DNA of 46,085 bases from Clostridium sp. AM33-3 (GTDB taxonomy: Bacteria; Bacillota; Clostridia; Lachnospirales; Lachnospiraceae): contig NZ_QUIV01000024.1 of the NCBI RefSeq assembly GCF_003480315.1, forward strand, positions 1 to 46,085. Reading direction: 5' to 3'. The notes under the pieces were generated by a model. It searched no databases. It saw only the letters and a list, made by a program, of their open reading frames with translations, and had not been told where the DNA came from. The position numbers and the translations under genes were made by a program. This document shows, piece by piece, positions 8,890 to 15,961 of the stretch (positions are counted from its first letter, which is position 1; the number at the start of each line of letters is the position of its first letter).

Positions 8890-9150
8890 TTATTCCTCTG
8901 CCTTAAAGGTGAGGACAGCCATCATCAGTTTTGCTTGCAGCCGTTCCCGAATGTCGTGGTCTACGCCAAAATAGACGTTCCCGCGCTCGTCGTACAGCTT
9001 CCGCATGGAGAGGCGGGCTATGTAGCCGCTGAAATGCTGCAAGACAATCTTCATGGCGTCCGGGTCGCCCTTTGTCGCTGCCACAATGACAGGATAAGGA
9101 ACAAGGGCATTTTCCGGGTAGCCGGGTTCGTTACCATTCGTCCCATTCAT
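8890..9150 (-). CDS. HTH domain protein of conjugative transposons
   Basis: This protein of about 86 aa starts at ATG 9150, nine bases after GGAGG; an ATG at 9156 is only three bases from that site. It begins MNGTNGNEPG and contains PVIVAATKGDPDAMKIVLQH and a later LQAKLMMAVLTF. This matches the small helix-turn-helix proteins that pair with a sigma-like factor in Tn916- and Tn1549-type elements. The gene overlaps the end of the sigma-like gene, so the two are coupled. I infer a role in regulation of transfer or excision. The protein at 14008 is a diverged relative. Confidence 0.75.
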   Translation of the reverse strand: MNGTNGNEPGYPENALVPYPVIVAATKGDPDAMKIVLQHFSGYIARLSMRKLYDERGNVYFGVDHDIRERLQAKLMMAVLTFKAEE

Positions 9151-9571
9151 CAGCATTTTCCTCCAGATATTTTCTTAATTTCTCAAAAGAGCTTGTCCGC
9201 CTGTACTGTATCGTGCTTCTCGACGTGTTGAACAGCTCCGCAATCTCGGTATCGTTCATTCCCTCGAAGTAATACAGCAATATGGCTTTGCGCTTTTCTT
9301 CCGGCAAAGTACGGATTGCTTCAAGAAGCAGCTTTGGCGTGATTTTCTTCCCGGCTTTCTCAAAGACGGTTTCGGCGGCTTCACGTTTGAAATATTCATC
9401 AAACGTATGAAGCTGCCGCGCTTCGTCTAAGGTCATGTCGGAAAAGGTCACTTCCTTTGCCTTGTGTCTGCGAAGTTCTCTATGGGTGTCGCAAGCTTCA
9501 TTGTGCAATACCGTATTACAAAACTTCTGAAAAGCACACTGTTTGTAAAACTCCCTGCTATTAGGTTCCAC
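9131..9571 (-). CDS. Sigma-70-like factor of the ICE
   Basis: This 146-aa protein starts at GTG 9571 after GGAGGTGA; the upstream ATG at 9676 lacks a ribosome binding site and adds implausible sequence. The N-terminus (NSREFYKQCAFQKFC) and the C-terminal region 4 HTH (MNDTEIAELFNTSRSTIQYR) match the conserved small sigma factors of Tn1549-type elements. In those elements it is thought to control excision or transfer genes. It ends in the acidic DEWDEW and overlaps the following HTH gene by 20 bases. Confidence 0.85.
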   Translation of the reverse strand: MEPNSREFYKQCAFQKFCNTVLHNEACDTHRELRRHKAKEVTFSDMTLDEARQLHTFDEYFKREAAETVFEKAGKKITPKLLLEAIRTLPEEKRKAILLYYFEGMNDTEIAELFNTSRSTIQYRRTSSFEKLRKYLEENADEWDEW

Positions 9572-9672
9572 ATTCTCACCTCCTTTCTCGTTGGAAAGTT
9601 GGTGGTGCTTCCCCCCTTTTCGCGGGGCAATACGGCGTTTTTCAAAAACGCCGAAGATTTTTTGAAATTTCT

Positions 9673-9858
9673 TCAAAAATTTTTTGAACGTACAAAATGC
9701 GCCCGTCCGAAAAGCCCGGACGGGCGCATAGGCATTGTAAGCAGTATCCAGATGATTAGACAGTTCATATATATAAGCGTAGTTTCCCCCGGTGGTGGGC
9801 GGGCTTTTTTTGATAAGTCAATAACTGTCGGATTTTGTCGATATGCTTTTTGCTTCAT
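9673..9858 (-). CDS. Possible 61-aa small protein with loop-exposed ribosome binding site
   Basis: The ATG at 9858 follows directly a hairpin that displays AAAGGAGG in its loop. The peptide starts MKQKAYRQNPTVIDLSKKAR and has a short hydrophobic run (NCLIIWILLTM). The 3' part overlaps the strong hairpin at 9697-9729, which is unusual for coding DNA, so the true product may be shorter or the frame untranslated. I do not recognise a family. Confidence 0.35.
   Translation of the reverse strand: MKQKAYRQNPTVIDLSKKARPPPGETTLIYMNCLIIWILLTMPMRPSGLFGRAHFVRSKNF
9697..9729 (-). terminator. Strong 13-bp hairpin, probable terminator
   Basis: ATGCGCCCGTCCG (9697-9709) pairs perfectly with CGGACGGGCGCAT (9717-9729) around a 7-base loop. 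On the minus strand it is followed by TTTTGTACG, a weak T run. It lies upstream of the sigma-like gene and could attenuate read-through from the small upstream frame. Confidence 0.6.
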
Positions 9859-9881
9859 GGCGGCTACCTCCTTTAGCCGCC
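9859..9881 (-). promoter_or_regulatory. Ribosome binding site presented in a hairpin loop
   Basis: On the minus strand GGCGGCT, AAAGGAGGT, AGCCGCC (9881-9859) is followed immediately by ATG. The seven-base-pair stem leaves the Shine-Dalgarno in the loop. That suggests translation control by a factor or structure that masks the loop. Confidence 0.55.
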
Positions 9882-10027
9882 GATTTCAACAGTGATACCG
9901 CGTCATTTCATTAGAAGATAAAAAGAAACGGCGGCTTTGATTTTTCAAAGCTGCTGCGGAAATCAAAGAACGACAAGCAACAGTTCTGATTTTGCTCCAA
10001 TATGGTTATTAGGGGCACAAATTAAAA

Positions 10028-10078
10028 TCAAAAAAGAGCCGATAACAGCAGTATTTCAAACTGCATATTATCGGCTCT
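10028..10078 (-). terminator. Terminator of the KTR / Cfr-like operon
   Basis: On the minus strand AGAGCCGATAA (10078-10068) pairs with TTATCGGCTCT (10045-10035), with a nested GCAGT/ACTGC stem and a TTTTTT tail. It lies 31 bases after the stop codon of the methyltransferase. Confidence 0.85.
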
Positions 10079-10108
10079 GCGTCTGTGCGTCTGGCTCTTT
10101 TAATTAAA

Positions 10109-11098
10109 TTATTTCTGTTGTTTTTTGGCTTTATTATATGTATTAGCTAACTGTCCACAAGCTGCTTTAATCTCTCTACCATGAGAAACTCTCATGGTAA
10201 CTTCAAGTCCTGTTTGCTCTAATTGATGTTTGAACGCAACCATTTCTTGTTTTTGTGGTGCTCTAATTTTTGAATTACTCGTCGGGTTGTATTGCAGCAC
10301 GTTAATCATAACATTTTTGCCCTTAAACCATTTTGCAAGTTGCCTTATATCTGAGGAACGGTCATTTATACCTGGTAAAAGCAAATACGCAAATACCACT
10401 TTTCGATTATGCCTTTGAGAATAGGACAATGCTTGCTTAACAACATCTTCAATAGCGTACATGTGCATATGAGGAATGATACAGTTTCTCGCAGCCTGTG
10501 TTGCTGCATGTAAAGATATTGTCAACTGAATTTTTAGATGTTCTTCGCGCAATTTTTTTAATTGATTAACTGGACCAACTGTTGATACGGTAATGCCGTC
10601 GGTTGGAAAGTTAAGTCCATTTCTATCTCGAAGAATATGGATTGCTGCAATCAAGTTGTCGTAATTGAATAAAGGTTCTCCCATTCCCATAAAAACGATA
10701 CGATTTACTTTTTGACGTATCAATACAACCTGCTGCACAATTTCAGACGGTGTTAGATTACGAACAAAACCATTGCGTCCGGACTCACAAAAAATACAGC
10801 CAACAGAACAACCAACTTGCGTACTTACGCAAACAGTCCCACCATCTCGCCGTTTAATAAAAACCGTTTCAATATACCTGTTATCTTTCAATTCATAAAC
10901 ATACTTTTCAGTATCGCTACTTTTATAGACTTTTTTTGTTGATATTGATAGATTTTCTTTGTGAAATGGCTGTTTATACAATTCCGTATATAAGGCTCTT
11001 GCTTTATCCTCTCCAATTACTTCCGACATTTCTTTGTAAGTAAATCCGTATGGGTCATTCAATATTTCCGTAGGTGTACTTTTAGGTAAGTGTTTCAT
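10109..11098 (-). CDS. Cfr/RlmN-family radical SAM rRNA methyltransferase, cargo
   Basis: This 329-aa protein starts at ATG 11098 after GGAAGGA. The radical SAM cluster is C97-x3-C101-x2-C104 (QVGCSVGCIFCESG). The two further cysteines used by this family are present: Cys90 in GTVCVSTQ and Cys314 in AACGQL. GMGEP and TVSTVG motifs are also conserved. RlmN and Cfr both modify adenosine 2503 of 23S rRNA; Cfr confers resistance to peptidyl-transferase drugs. Three things suggest a resistance role rather than housekeeping RlmN: AT-rich DNA inside a GC-richer ICE, a drug-type attenuator leader upstream, and clear divergence from RlmN. Which carbon is methylated cannot be told from sequence alone. 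Confidence 0.85.
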   Translation of the reverse strand: MKHLPKSTPTEILNDPYGFTYKEMSEVIGEDKARALYTELYKQPFHKENLSISTKKVYKSSDTEKYVYELKDNRYIETVFIKRRDGGTVCVSTQVGCSVGCIFCESGRNGFVRNLTPSEIVQQVVLIRQKVNRIVFMGMGEPLFNYDNLIAAIHILRDRNGLNFPTDGITVSTVGPVNQLKKLREEHLKIQLTISLHAATQAARNCIIPHMHMYAIEDVVKQALSYSQRHNRKVVFAYLLLPGINDRSSDIRQLAKWFKGKNVMINVLQYNPTSNSKIRAPQKQEMVAFKHQLEQTGLEVTMRVSHGREIKAACGQLANTYNKAKKQQK

Positions 11099-11121
11099 TT
11101 AAATATCCTTCCTTTTCAAAA

Positions 11122-11301
11122 TTAAAAAGTTTGTTTTTCAGAGTTTTTGATTATGATTTCTAGTTTTTCAACATCAACGATATGCGTTAATTTACATTTA
11201 GGGTAGAAAAGAGGAAAATTTCTTAATACCGTATTATAAAATACTTGAACCCTCGTCTTTCCGTTACAAATTGGACATTTTATCCAATATTTTTCAAGCA
11301 T
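11122..11301 (-). CDS. Cysteine-rich KTR-domain protein
   Basis: This 59-aa protein starts at ATG 11301 after AAAAGGAG. It has two CxxC pairs (KCPICNGKTR and YPKCK, the second incomplete), with the KTR signature, and ends with a hydrophobic VDVEKLEIIIK strand. The same small protein accompanies ribosomal-protection tetracycline resistance genes in Tn916-type elements. Its function is unknown; a zinc-ribbon fold is likely. It is co-transcribed with the Cfr-like gene 23 bases downstream. Confidence 0.85.
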   Translation of the reverse strand: MLEKYWIKCPICNGKTRVQVFYNTVLRNFPLFYPKCKLTHIVDVEKLEIIIKNSEKQTF

Positions 11302-11327
11302 AATATTTCTCCTTTTGCGCAAAAAAA

Positions 11328-11365
11328 TGCAGGTCAATTCTCAACATGAGCATTGACCTGCATTT
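11328..11365 (-). terminator. Second leader terminator, upstream of the KTR gene
   Basis: On the minus strand AAATGCAGGTCAAT pairs with ATTGACCTGCATTT, followed by TTTTTTT. It lies between the leader region and the KTR ribosome binding site, so it would cut off expression of the KTR and methyltransferase genes unless read through. Confidence 0.8.
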
Positions 11366-11460
11366 ATACATATAATACTACAACAAAATTAAGGCATAGT
11401 TTTTATACTATGTCTATACGTCGTTAGTTTTGTTGTATAGCATACGCAAAATAAGCATGA

Positions 11461-11485
11461 CAAAAAAGCCCATATTGAAAATGGG
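11461..11485 (-). terminator. Leader attenuator terminator
   Basis: On the minus strand CCCAT, a short TTTCAAT loop, ATGGGC and TTTTTT form a terminator 25 bases after the leader peptide stop. The leader sequence (ATAGCATGCGTA...AAGCAT) is complementary to a segment just after this terminator (ATGCTTATTTTGCGTATGCTAT region, 11439-11460). A competing fold is therefore possible, as expected for ribosome-controlled attenuation. Confidence 0.75.
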
Positions 11486-11509
11486 AAAAATCTTTTTTGA
11501 TTTCAATGC

Positions 11510-11536
11510 TTATCGAATACGCATGCTATGTAACAT
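11510..11536 (-). CDS. 8-aa leader peptide MLHSMRIR
   Basis: Read on the minus strand, ATG 11536 follows a GGGGGGG-rich ribosome binding site and encodes MLHSMRIR before TAA at 11512-11510. Its codons form one arm of the potential antiterminator. A drug-stalled ribosome on this peptide could favour read-through of the terminator at 11461-11485. Similar short leaders precede tet(M)-type genes in Tn916-like elements. Confidence 0.65.
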   Translation of the reverse strand: MLHSMRIR

Positions 11537-11561
11537 AAACATTCCCCCCCTTTTATATAAT

Positions 11562-11589
11562 ATTATATACAAAAGCAGCTTGTTGTCAA
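11562..11589 (-). promoter_or_regulatory. Strong promoter of the cargo operon
   Basis: On the minus strand, a consensus TTGACA (11589-11584) and TATAAT (11567-11562) are 16 bases apart. The leader peptide starts about 25 bases downstream. It drives leader, KTR and Cfr-like genes. Confidence 0.85.
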
Positions 11590-11685
11590 CATATATATAT
11601 ATGAATTATTTTGGCTAACTGATAGAACTACGTAGACATATCCAAGAAGAAAGGGGAACAGTAAAATGTAATAGGGTGAATAACT

Positions 11686-12039
11686 ATGGCAAAAAGACCA
11701 GTACCACGATACGACTTTAAGGCTTTTGGGGCAGCGATAAAGGCAGCGCGTGAGGGATGCAAGGAGAGCCGCAAGAAAGTAGGCGACGAAATGTTTATCT
11801 CGCCGCGCTACCTTGCGAACATTGAGAACAAGGGGCAGCACCCAAGTTTACAGATATTCTTTGAGCTGATACAGCGTTACCATATATCCGTAGACCAATT
11901 CCTTTTAGAAACGCCGCCGGAGAAGAACACGCAGCGGCGGCAGCTTGACGCGCTTCTTGACGGTATGAGCGATACAGGCATACGGATTGTAACCGCAACG
12001 GCAAAGGAGATTTCCGAAGTCGAAAAAGAGGGCGAATAG
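11686..12039 (+). CDS. XRE-family helix-turn-helix regulator
   Basis: This 117-aa protein starts at ATG 11686; upstream there is only a weak purine-rich site. The N-terminal half is a Cro/CI-type domain (FGAAIKAAREGCKESRKKVG, then ISPRYLANIENKGQHPSLQI), and the C-terminus is charged and helical. It is transcribed divergently from the cargo operon and precedes mobC and the relaxase. I infer that it represses mobilization genes of the ICE, as its homologues in Tn1549-type elements are placed identically. Confidence 0.85.
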   Translation: MAKRPVPRYDFKAFGAAIKAAREGCKESRKKVGDEMFISPRYLANIENKGQHPSLQIFFELIQRYHISVDQFLLETPPEKNTQRRQLDALLDGMSDTGIRIVTATAKEISEVEKEGE

Positions 12040-12182
12040 GAATGTCCGACTTAAAACTGAACAGGATTTAGAAAGCGTTGTAATCTTTTTTGAGGTTGCA
12101 GCGTTTTTCTTTTGCGTAAGTTTGGCAAAATCGCTTTTTCTCCGTAGTAGGTGATAAGAGCCTAAAGGATAAAAACATTCGT

Positions 12183-12281
12183 AGCAAGCATAGGAAGCGG
12201 GTACCCACTTCCGTATTTTCGCCCTCCCGCGCTGCGGCGCGTCGGTCGAAAATGGCTTGTTGGGAAGTGTCCCAAACCCTC
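12183..12281 (+). other. oriT-like module, copy 1 (ICE)
   Basis: Block 1 (12183-12215) contains the near-palindrome GGAAGCGGGTACCCACTTCC. Block 2 (12255-12281) contains GCTTGTTGGGAAGTGTCCCA, an inverted repeat flanked by AACCC. They are 39 bases apart, and the middle forms its own hairpin (TTTTCG with CGAAAA). The module lies immediately upstream of mobC and the relaxase. A second copy with the same spacing lies inverted at 20379-20477. The nick position is not known to me. Confidence 0.7.
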
Positions 12282-12307
12282 GGAACGGAAAGGAAAGGAG
12301 CGAATAC

Positions 12308-12637
12308 ATGGACGGACGCAAAAGGACGGTGCAAATCAAATTCAGAGTGACGGAAGCGGAACGGGATTTAATACTGGAAAAAATGAAGCTCGTACCCACC
12401 CGGAACATGGCGGCATATCTGCGGAAGATTGCCATTGACGGGTATATCATTCAGATAGACCATGCCGATATAAAGGCAATGACCGCAGAGATACAGAAAA
12501 TCGGTGTCAACGTCAACCAGATAGCACGCCGCGTAAACGCGACGGGGAACGCATACCAAGAGGACATAGAGGAAATAAAGGGGGTGCTTGCGGAGATATG
12601 GCGGTTACAAAGATTAAGCCTATTAAAAGCACTCTAA
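12308..12637 (+). CDS. mobC: MobC-like relaxosome protein
   Basis: This 109-aa protein starts at ATG 12308 after GGAAAGGAG; the frame is open 17 codons further upstream through oriT-like DNA. A ribbon-helix-helix-type N-terminus (VQIKFRVTEAERDLILEKMK) is followed by the MobC signature QKIGVNVNQIARRVNATG. It should bind the adjacent oriT-like module and help the relaxase nick. The relaxase gene starts 40 bases before its end, giving translational coupling. Confidence 0.9.
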   Translation: MDGRKRTVQIKFRVTEAERDLILEKMKLVPTRNMAAYLRKIAIDGYIIQIDHADIKAMTAEIQKIGVNVNQIARRVNATGNAYQEDIEEIKGVLAEIWRLQRLSLLKAL

Positions 12638-13944
12638 GCAAAGCCCTTGACTATATCGAAAACCCGGACAAGACGGACGGAAAAATGCTTGTGTCCTCTT
12701 TCGGCTGCTCCTATGAAACGGCAGATATTGAATTTGAATATACCTTGTCCCAAGCACTCCAAAAGGGGAACAATTTAGCCTTTCATCTGATACAGTCCTT
12801 TGAGCCGGGGGAAGTCGATTATCAGAAAGCCCATGAAATCGGAAAGCAGCTTGCCGACGCGGTAACAAAGGGGCAGCATGAATATGTACTCACGACGCAC
12901 ATTGACAAAGGACACGTCCACAATCACATTATTTTCTGCGCCGTAAATTTCGTAGACCACCACAAATACAATTCCAACAAAAGGAGCTATTACGGCATAC
13001 GGAACATGAGCGACAAGCTGTGCCGGGAGAATGGCTTGTCCGTCGTCGTTCCCGGCAAGGGCAGCAAGGGAAAGAGCTATGCGGAATATCAAGCTGAAAA
13101 GACGGGTACAAGTTGGAAAGGCAAGCTGAAAACCAACCTTGACGCGCTTATCCCCCAAGTTTCCAGTTTTGAGGAATTGCTAACGCGGTTACAGGCGGCG
13201 GGCTATGAGATAAAGCCGGGGAAATATGTATCATGCCGCGCCCCCGGACAGGAACGCTTCACCCGCCTTAAAACCCTCGGCGCAGACTATACAGAGGAAG
13301 CCATAAGGGAACGGATAGCGGGCAGACGGACAAAGGCGGCGAAAGCTCCCAGAGAGCAGCGCGGCGTGTCGCTGCTTATCGACATTGAGAACAGTATCAA
13401 GGCGGCGCAGAGTAAGGGCTATGAACAGTGGGCGAAAATCCACAATCTGAAACAGGCAGCTAAAACAATGAATTTCTTGACGGAACATAAGATTGAGCAG
13501 TACGCGGATTTAGTCAGCCGGATTGAGGAAATGGCAGCGGAAAGCGGACAGGCGGCAGACGCATTGAAGAACGCCGAAAAGCGGCTTGCGGAAATGGCGG
13601 TGCTTATCAAGAATGTTTCCACCTATCAAAAGACAAAGCCTGTCTATGACGCATACCGCAAGGCAAGGAACAGGGAGAAGTACCGCGTCGGACAGGAACA
13701 GGCGATTATCCTACATGAAGCCGCCGCAAGGTCGCTGAAAGCGGCGGGCATTGCGAAGCTCCCGAACCTCGCCGCGCTGCAATCGGAATATGAAGCCCTC
13801 CAAGCGCAGAAAGAAGCCCTTTACGCCGACTATGGGAAGCTGAAAAAGAAAGTCCGGGAATACGATATTATCAAGCAGAACATTGACAGCATTTTACAGG
13901 CAGACAGGCAGCCGGAACGGGAAAAGGGAACAGAGCGCGGATAA
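12598..13944 (+). CDS. MobP-type relaxase of the ICE
   Basis: This is a 448-aa protein. Its N-terminal relaxase domain has a candidate nucleophile Tyr19 (ALDYIENPDK) and the three-histidine metal motif in THIDKGHVHNHIIF (His101, 106, 108, 110). The C-terminal half is long, charged and helical (KNAEKRLAEMAVLIKNVSTY). It should nick the oriT-like module at 12183-12281 and be carried with the strand through the ICE's channel. The ATG at 12598 lies in the end of mobC, with GGAG a few bases upstream. The inner element's relaxase at 34937 shares the C-terminal architecture. Confidence 0.92.
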   Translation: MAVTKIKPIKSTLSKALDYIENPDKTDGKMLVSSFGCSYETADIEFEYTLSQALQKGNNLAFHLIQSFEPGEVDYQKAHEIGKQLADAVTKGQHEYVLTTHIDKGHVHNHIIFCAVNFVDHHKYNSNKRSYYGIRNMSDKLCRENGLSVVVPGKGSKGKSYAEYQAEKTGTSWKGKLKTNLDALIPQVSSFEELLTRLQAAGYEIKPGKYVSCRAPGQERFTRLKTLGADYTEEAIRERIAGRRTKAAKAPREQRGVSLLIDIENSIKAAQSKGYEQWAKIHNLKQAAKTMNFLTEHKIEQYADLVSRIEEMAAESGQAADALKNAEKRLAEMAVLIKNVSTYQKTKPVYDAYRKARNREKYRVGQEQAIILHEAAARSLKAAGIAKLPNLAALQSEYEALQAQKEALYADYGKLKKKVREYDIIKQNIDSILQADRQPEREKGTERG

Positions 13945-14007
13945 GGATAGCAAAATCCCCGCCGCTGTGCTATGATAGGGCTATCAAAATGCAGAGGAGC
14001 GTTGAGC

Positions 14008-14259
14008 ATGGAAAACCAGAAAATGCCGGAATATGAAACCATACGCGCCGCCGTTGCCGGGGAAAAATGGGCGGTGGAGAAAGTCGTGGAGTGCTACAAG
14101 GACGAAATAGACAGGCTATCGACGGTAGCGGTCAGACAGCCGGACGGAAGCACGAAACAGGAAATCAACGAAGATATGCGCCAGTCTATCACAAAGAAAT
14201 TGATAGAAGCCCTCCCGCAGTTCCCGCTTGAAGAAATGGAAAAGGGAAATGTCAGATAG
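14008..14259 (+). CDS. HTH domain protein of conjugative transposons
   Basis: This 83-aa protein starts at ATG 14008, eight bases after GAGGAGC; the frame is open 12 codons upstream. It begins MENQKMPEYETIRAAVAGEK and is related in pattern to the HTH protein at 8890. Such proteins pair with sigma-like factors in Tn916-type elements. It ends the plus-strand mobilization operon, followed by a terminator. Confidence 0.7.
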   Translation: MENQKMPEYETIRAAVAGEKWAVEKVVECYKDEIDRLSTVAVRQPDGSTKQEINEDMRQSITKKLIEALPQFPLEEMEKGNVR

Positions 14260-14270
14260 GCAAAAAAAGA

Positions 14271-14316
14271 ACAGGACGCGGAAGCCAGTATATGACTTCC
14301 GCGCCCTGTCTTTTTG
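14271..14316 (+). terminator. Rho-independent terminator of the mobilization operon
   Basis: ACAGG, one mismatch, CGCGGAAG (14271-14284) pairs with CTTCCGCG and CCTGT (14296-14309), followed by TTTTT. It lies 11 bases after the HTH gene. Confidence 0.85.
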
Positions 14317-14336
14317 TGGGTGCTGTTTTCGTGAAT

Positions 14337-14448
14337 GTTACGCAGTAGAACGCCATTTTCGGGGGTAAAGGTATAAAGTATCGCCTTTCTGATTTTCACG
14401 CCCGGAAAGCCCTGTAAATCAAGGGATTTTCCGCGCCTACTGCGTAAC
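14337..14448. repeat. 112-bp structured element, copy A
   Basis: The ends GTTACGCAGTAG and CTACTGCGTAAC are perfect 12-bp inverted repeats. Inside are TTTCGGGGG, AAGGTATAAA and CCCGGAAA blocks and two small hairpins. Copy B at 42914-43025 has the same length and aligns without gaps. The last codons and TAG stop of the VLP gene (14437) are supplied by the right arm. This may be a structured RNA, a replication or recombination site, or an untranslated regulatory region. Confidence 0.85.
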
Positions 14449-14802
14449 AGGGGCGCGTCTTTTCCTCATGCGCTCGGCGGCTTGTCTGCGGGTGATACGC
14501 TTCCGGCAGACGGGGCAGTATTTGACACTGTTAGAGCTTGACGCAAAGAACGCGCCGCACTCGGTACATTTCTTCTTATCCCCTGTCTGGTAAAGCTCCG
14601 CATAGAGCAGCCTGTCGGCGGGAAGCACCGCAACCCGGAACCACTTGCAGAGAAGCGAATAGGAAATGAGCTGCGGACATACGCACTCGTCCCCGTCGTC
14701 CAGTAAGATACAGTTCCCGTTATCATAATTGCAGCACGTCCGGCGCACAAGGGCGTTGACTTTCCGGCTCTGGGGCGGCGTCAGCCGCTTAACCCCGTTC
14801 AT
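14437..14802 (-). CDS. Cysteine-rich VLP protein
   Basis: This 121-aa protein has a CCNYDNGNCILLDDG segment, a VCPQLISYSLLCKWF segment, the VLP in AVLPADRLLY, and a C-terminal zinc-ribbon (KKCTECGAFFAS, then KYCPVCRKRITR). It belongs to the cysteine-rich VLP family found in clostridial mobile elements; function unknown, nucleic-acid binding likely. It overlaps the upstream gene by four bases (ATGA). Its final codons VTQ and stop lie inside the 112-bp element. A homologue lies at 34561-34947 in the inner element. Confidence 0.9.
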   Translation of the reverse strand: MNGVKRLTPPQSRKVNALVRRTCCNYDNGNCILLDDGDECVCPQLISYSLLCKWFRVAVLPADRLLYAELYQTGDKKKCTECGAFFASSSNSVKYCPVCRKRITRRQAAERMRKRRAPVTQ

Positions 14803-15005
14803 ACTTCATCAGCGGCGTAAATGGGAAGCTCTGCAAATTCAGCTTCGGTCAAAGCGTCCACTTTGGAAAGGGTGCGCTTTGCAAGCTCCCGCATATCCGC
14901 GTCCATGTAGGGCAGCGCGGCGTTGACATTCTCAATCAAAGCCCGCTTTCCGCCCTCGTTGTAAATGCTCAAAAGGTTTGTTTCTTCAACAGTCAGTCTA
15001 ATCAT
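14799..15005 (-). CDS. Transposon-transfer assisting family protein
   Basis: This 68-aa acidic protein starts at ATG 15005, seven bases after GGAGGT; an ATG at 15011 is too close to that site. It begins MIRLTVEETNLLSIYNEGGK and continues with LTEAEFAELPIY, the pattern of the small transposon-transfer assisting family. Its mechanism is not known. It lies in an overlapping operon with the genes on either side. Confidence 0.75.
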   Translation of the reverse strand: MIRLTVEETNLLSIYNEGGKRALIENVNAALPYMDADMRELAKRTLSKVDALTEAEFAELPIYAADEV

Positions 15006-15007
15006 GC

Positions 15008-15958
15008 TCATACCTCCATATCGTGATTTTTTGTTTTCGCCGCCTTTTTCGGGGCGGTCTTTGCCTTGTCTGCTTTAAGCTGCGCCCGGATAGAGGGGCG
15101 GGGCTTCCTTATCTCCCTGTCCCGGTTCTCCCCCTTGTCAATCAGCGCATACGTCCCATGTCTGCCCTCGATTTTGGAAAAGGAAAGTGTCTTGTAGGGC
15201 AGCATGGAGAAAAGGCGGTCAGTGTCCTTTGTGGCTGCAAGCCGCATGAACGCCGGGGAAAGCTCTACCATGAAATGGGTCTTGTTCGGGCTGTTCGGTT
15301 CGTAATGCCGCTTCATTTCCCGCACAATGCGCCGCGCTTCCGTTTCAATCAGCCCGTCCCGCAAGGCTGCGATATGCGCCTTGAAGTCCCCCGGCGAAAG
15401 CTGCTCCCGGCTGCGCCGTTCTTCCTGTAAAAGAGCTTGCAGCGCGTCCGGGTCGTTGGGTACGGCTTCAAAGCGTTCAAACTTCCCAAGCTGCGGGTCT
15501 GGGGTTCCGTCAAAATATCTCCCGGCTTCCTGTACCCTTTCCCCATGCTCATAAATCAGCTTGACCGTATCGGCGGGCAGCTCCTTTTCCTTGACGCGCT
15601 CATAATGTTTAGCGTAGTCCAGTTCGTACAGATTGCCCTTGATTTTCCCGCGTTCCTTTCCTGTCAGCTCGATTGCATAGGCAAGAACGCGGTCGCTTGT
15701 CTGCTCCATGTAGAAACGCCATGTGTTGTGGGGTGCGGTATCTTTGAGGAAAACGTCGCGCTCCCGGAAACAGTGCGTCCCGGACGGGCGGCAGAACCAT
15801 AAAAGGGTCTTGTCCTCCCTGTTGGGGCTTGCCGCCGCCTTTGCGATAATCTCTTTGTCAATGTCTAAGTCGCTCTGGTAAAAGCCTGTGTTCTGCTTCA
15901 TAATCGCTTCAAGGGAAGCGGTCACGTCCACGTTTTCAAATTTGCTCTGTTCCGGCAT
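15008..15958 (-). CDS. Conserved ICE protein, unknown, with PSIR tail
   Basis: This 316-aa protein begins MPEQSKFENVDVTASLEAIM. It contains DKTLLWFCRPSGTHCFRERD, an HNTWRF segment and a later KTHFMVELSPAFMRLA. It is a conserved companion of the large antirestriction protein in such elements. I cannot assign a reaction. The C-terminus KPRPSIRAQLKADKAK, followed by AKTKNHDMEV, is shared in pattern with the proteins at 15962-20248 and 41138-41614. It starts four bases after the upstream stop. Confidence 0.8.
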   Translation of the reverse strand: MPEQSKFENVDVTASLEAIMKQNTGFYQSDLDIDKEIIAKAAASPNREDKTLLWFCRPSGTHCFRERDVFLKDTAPHNTWRFYMEQTSDRVLAYAIELTGKERGKIKGNLYELDYAKHYERVKEKELPADTVKLIYEHGERVQEAGRYFDGTPDPQLGKFERFEAVPNDPDALQALLQEERRSREQLSPGDFKAHIAALRDGLIETEARRIVREMKRHYEPNSPNKTHFMVELSPAFMRLAATKDTDRLFSMLPYKTLSFSKIEGRHGTYALIDKGENRDREIRKPRPSIRAQLKADKAKTAPKKAAKTKNHDMEV

Positions 15959-15961
15959 GGG

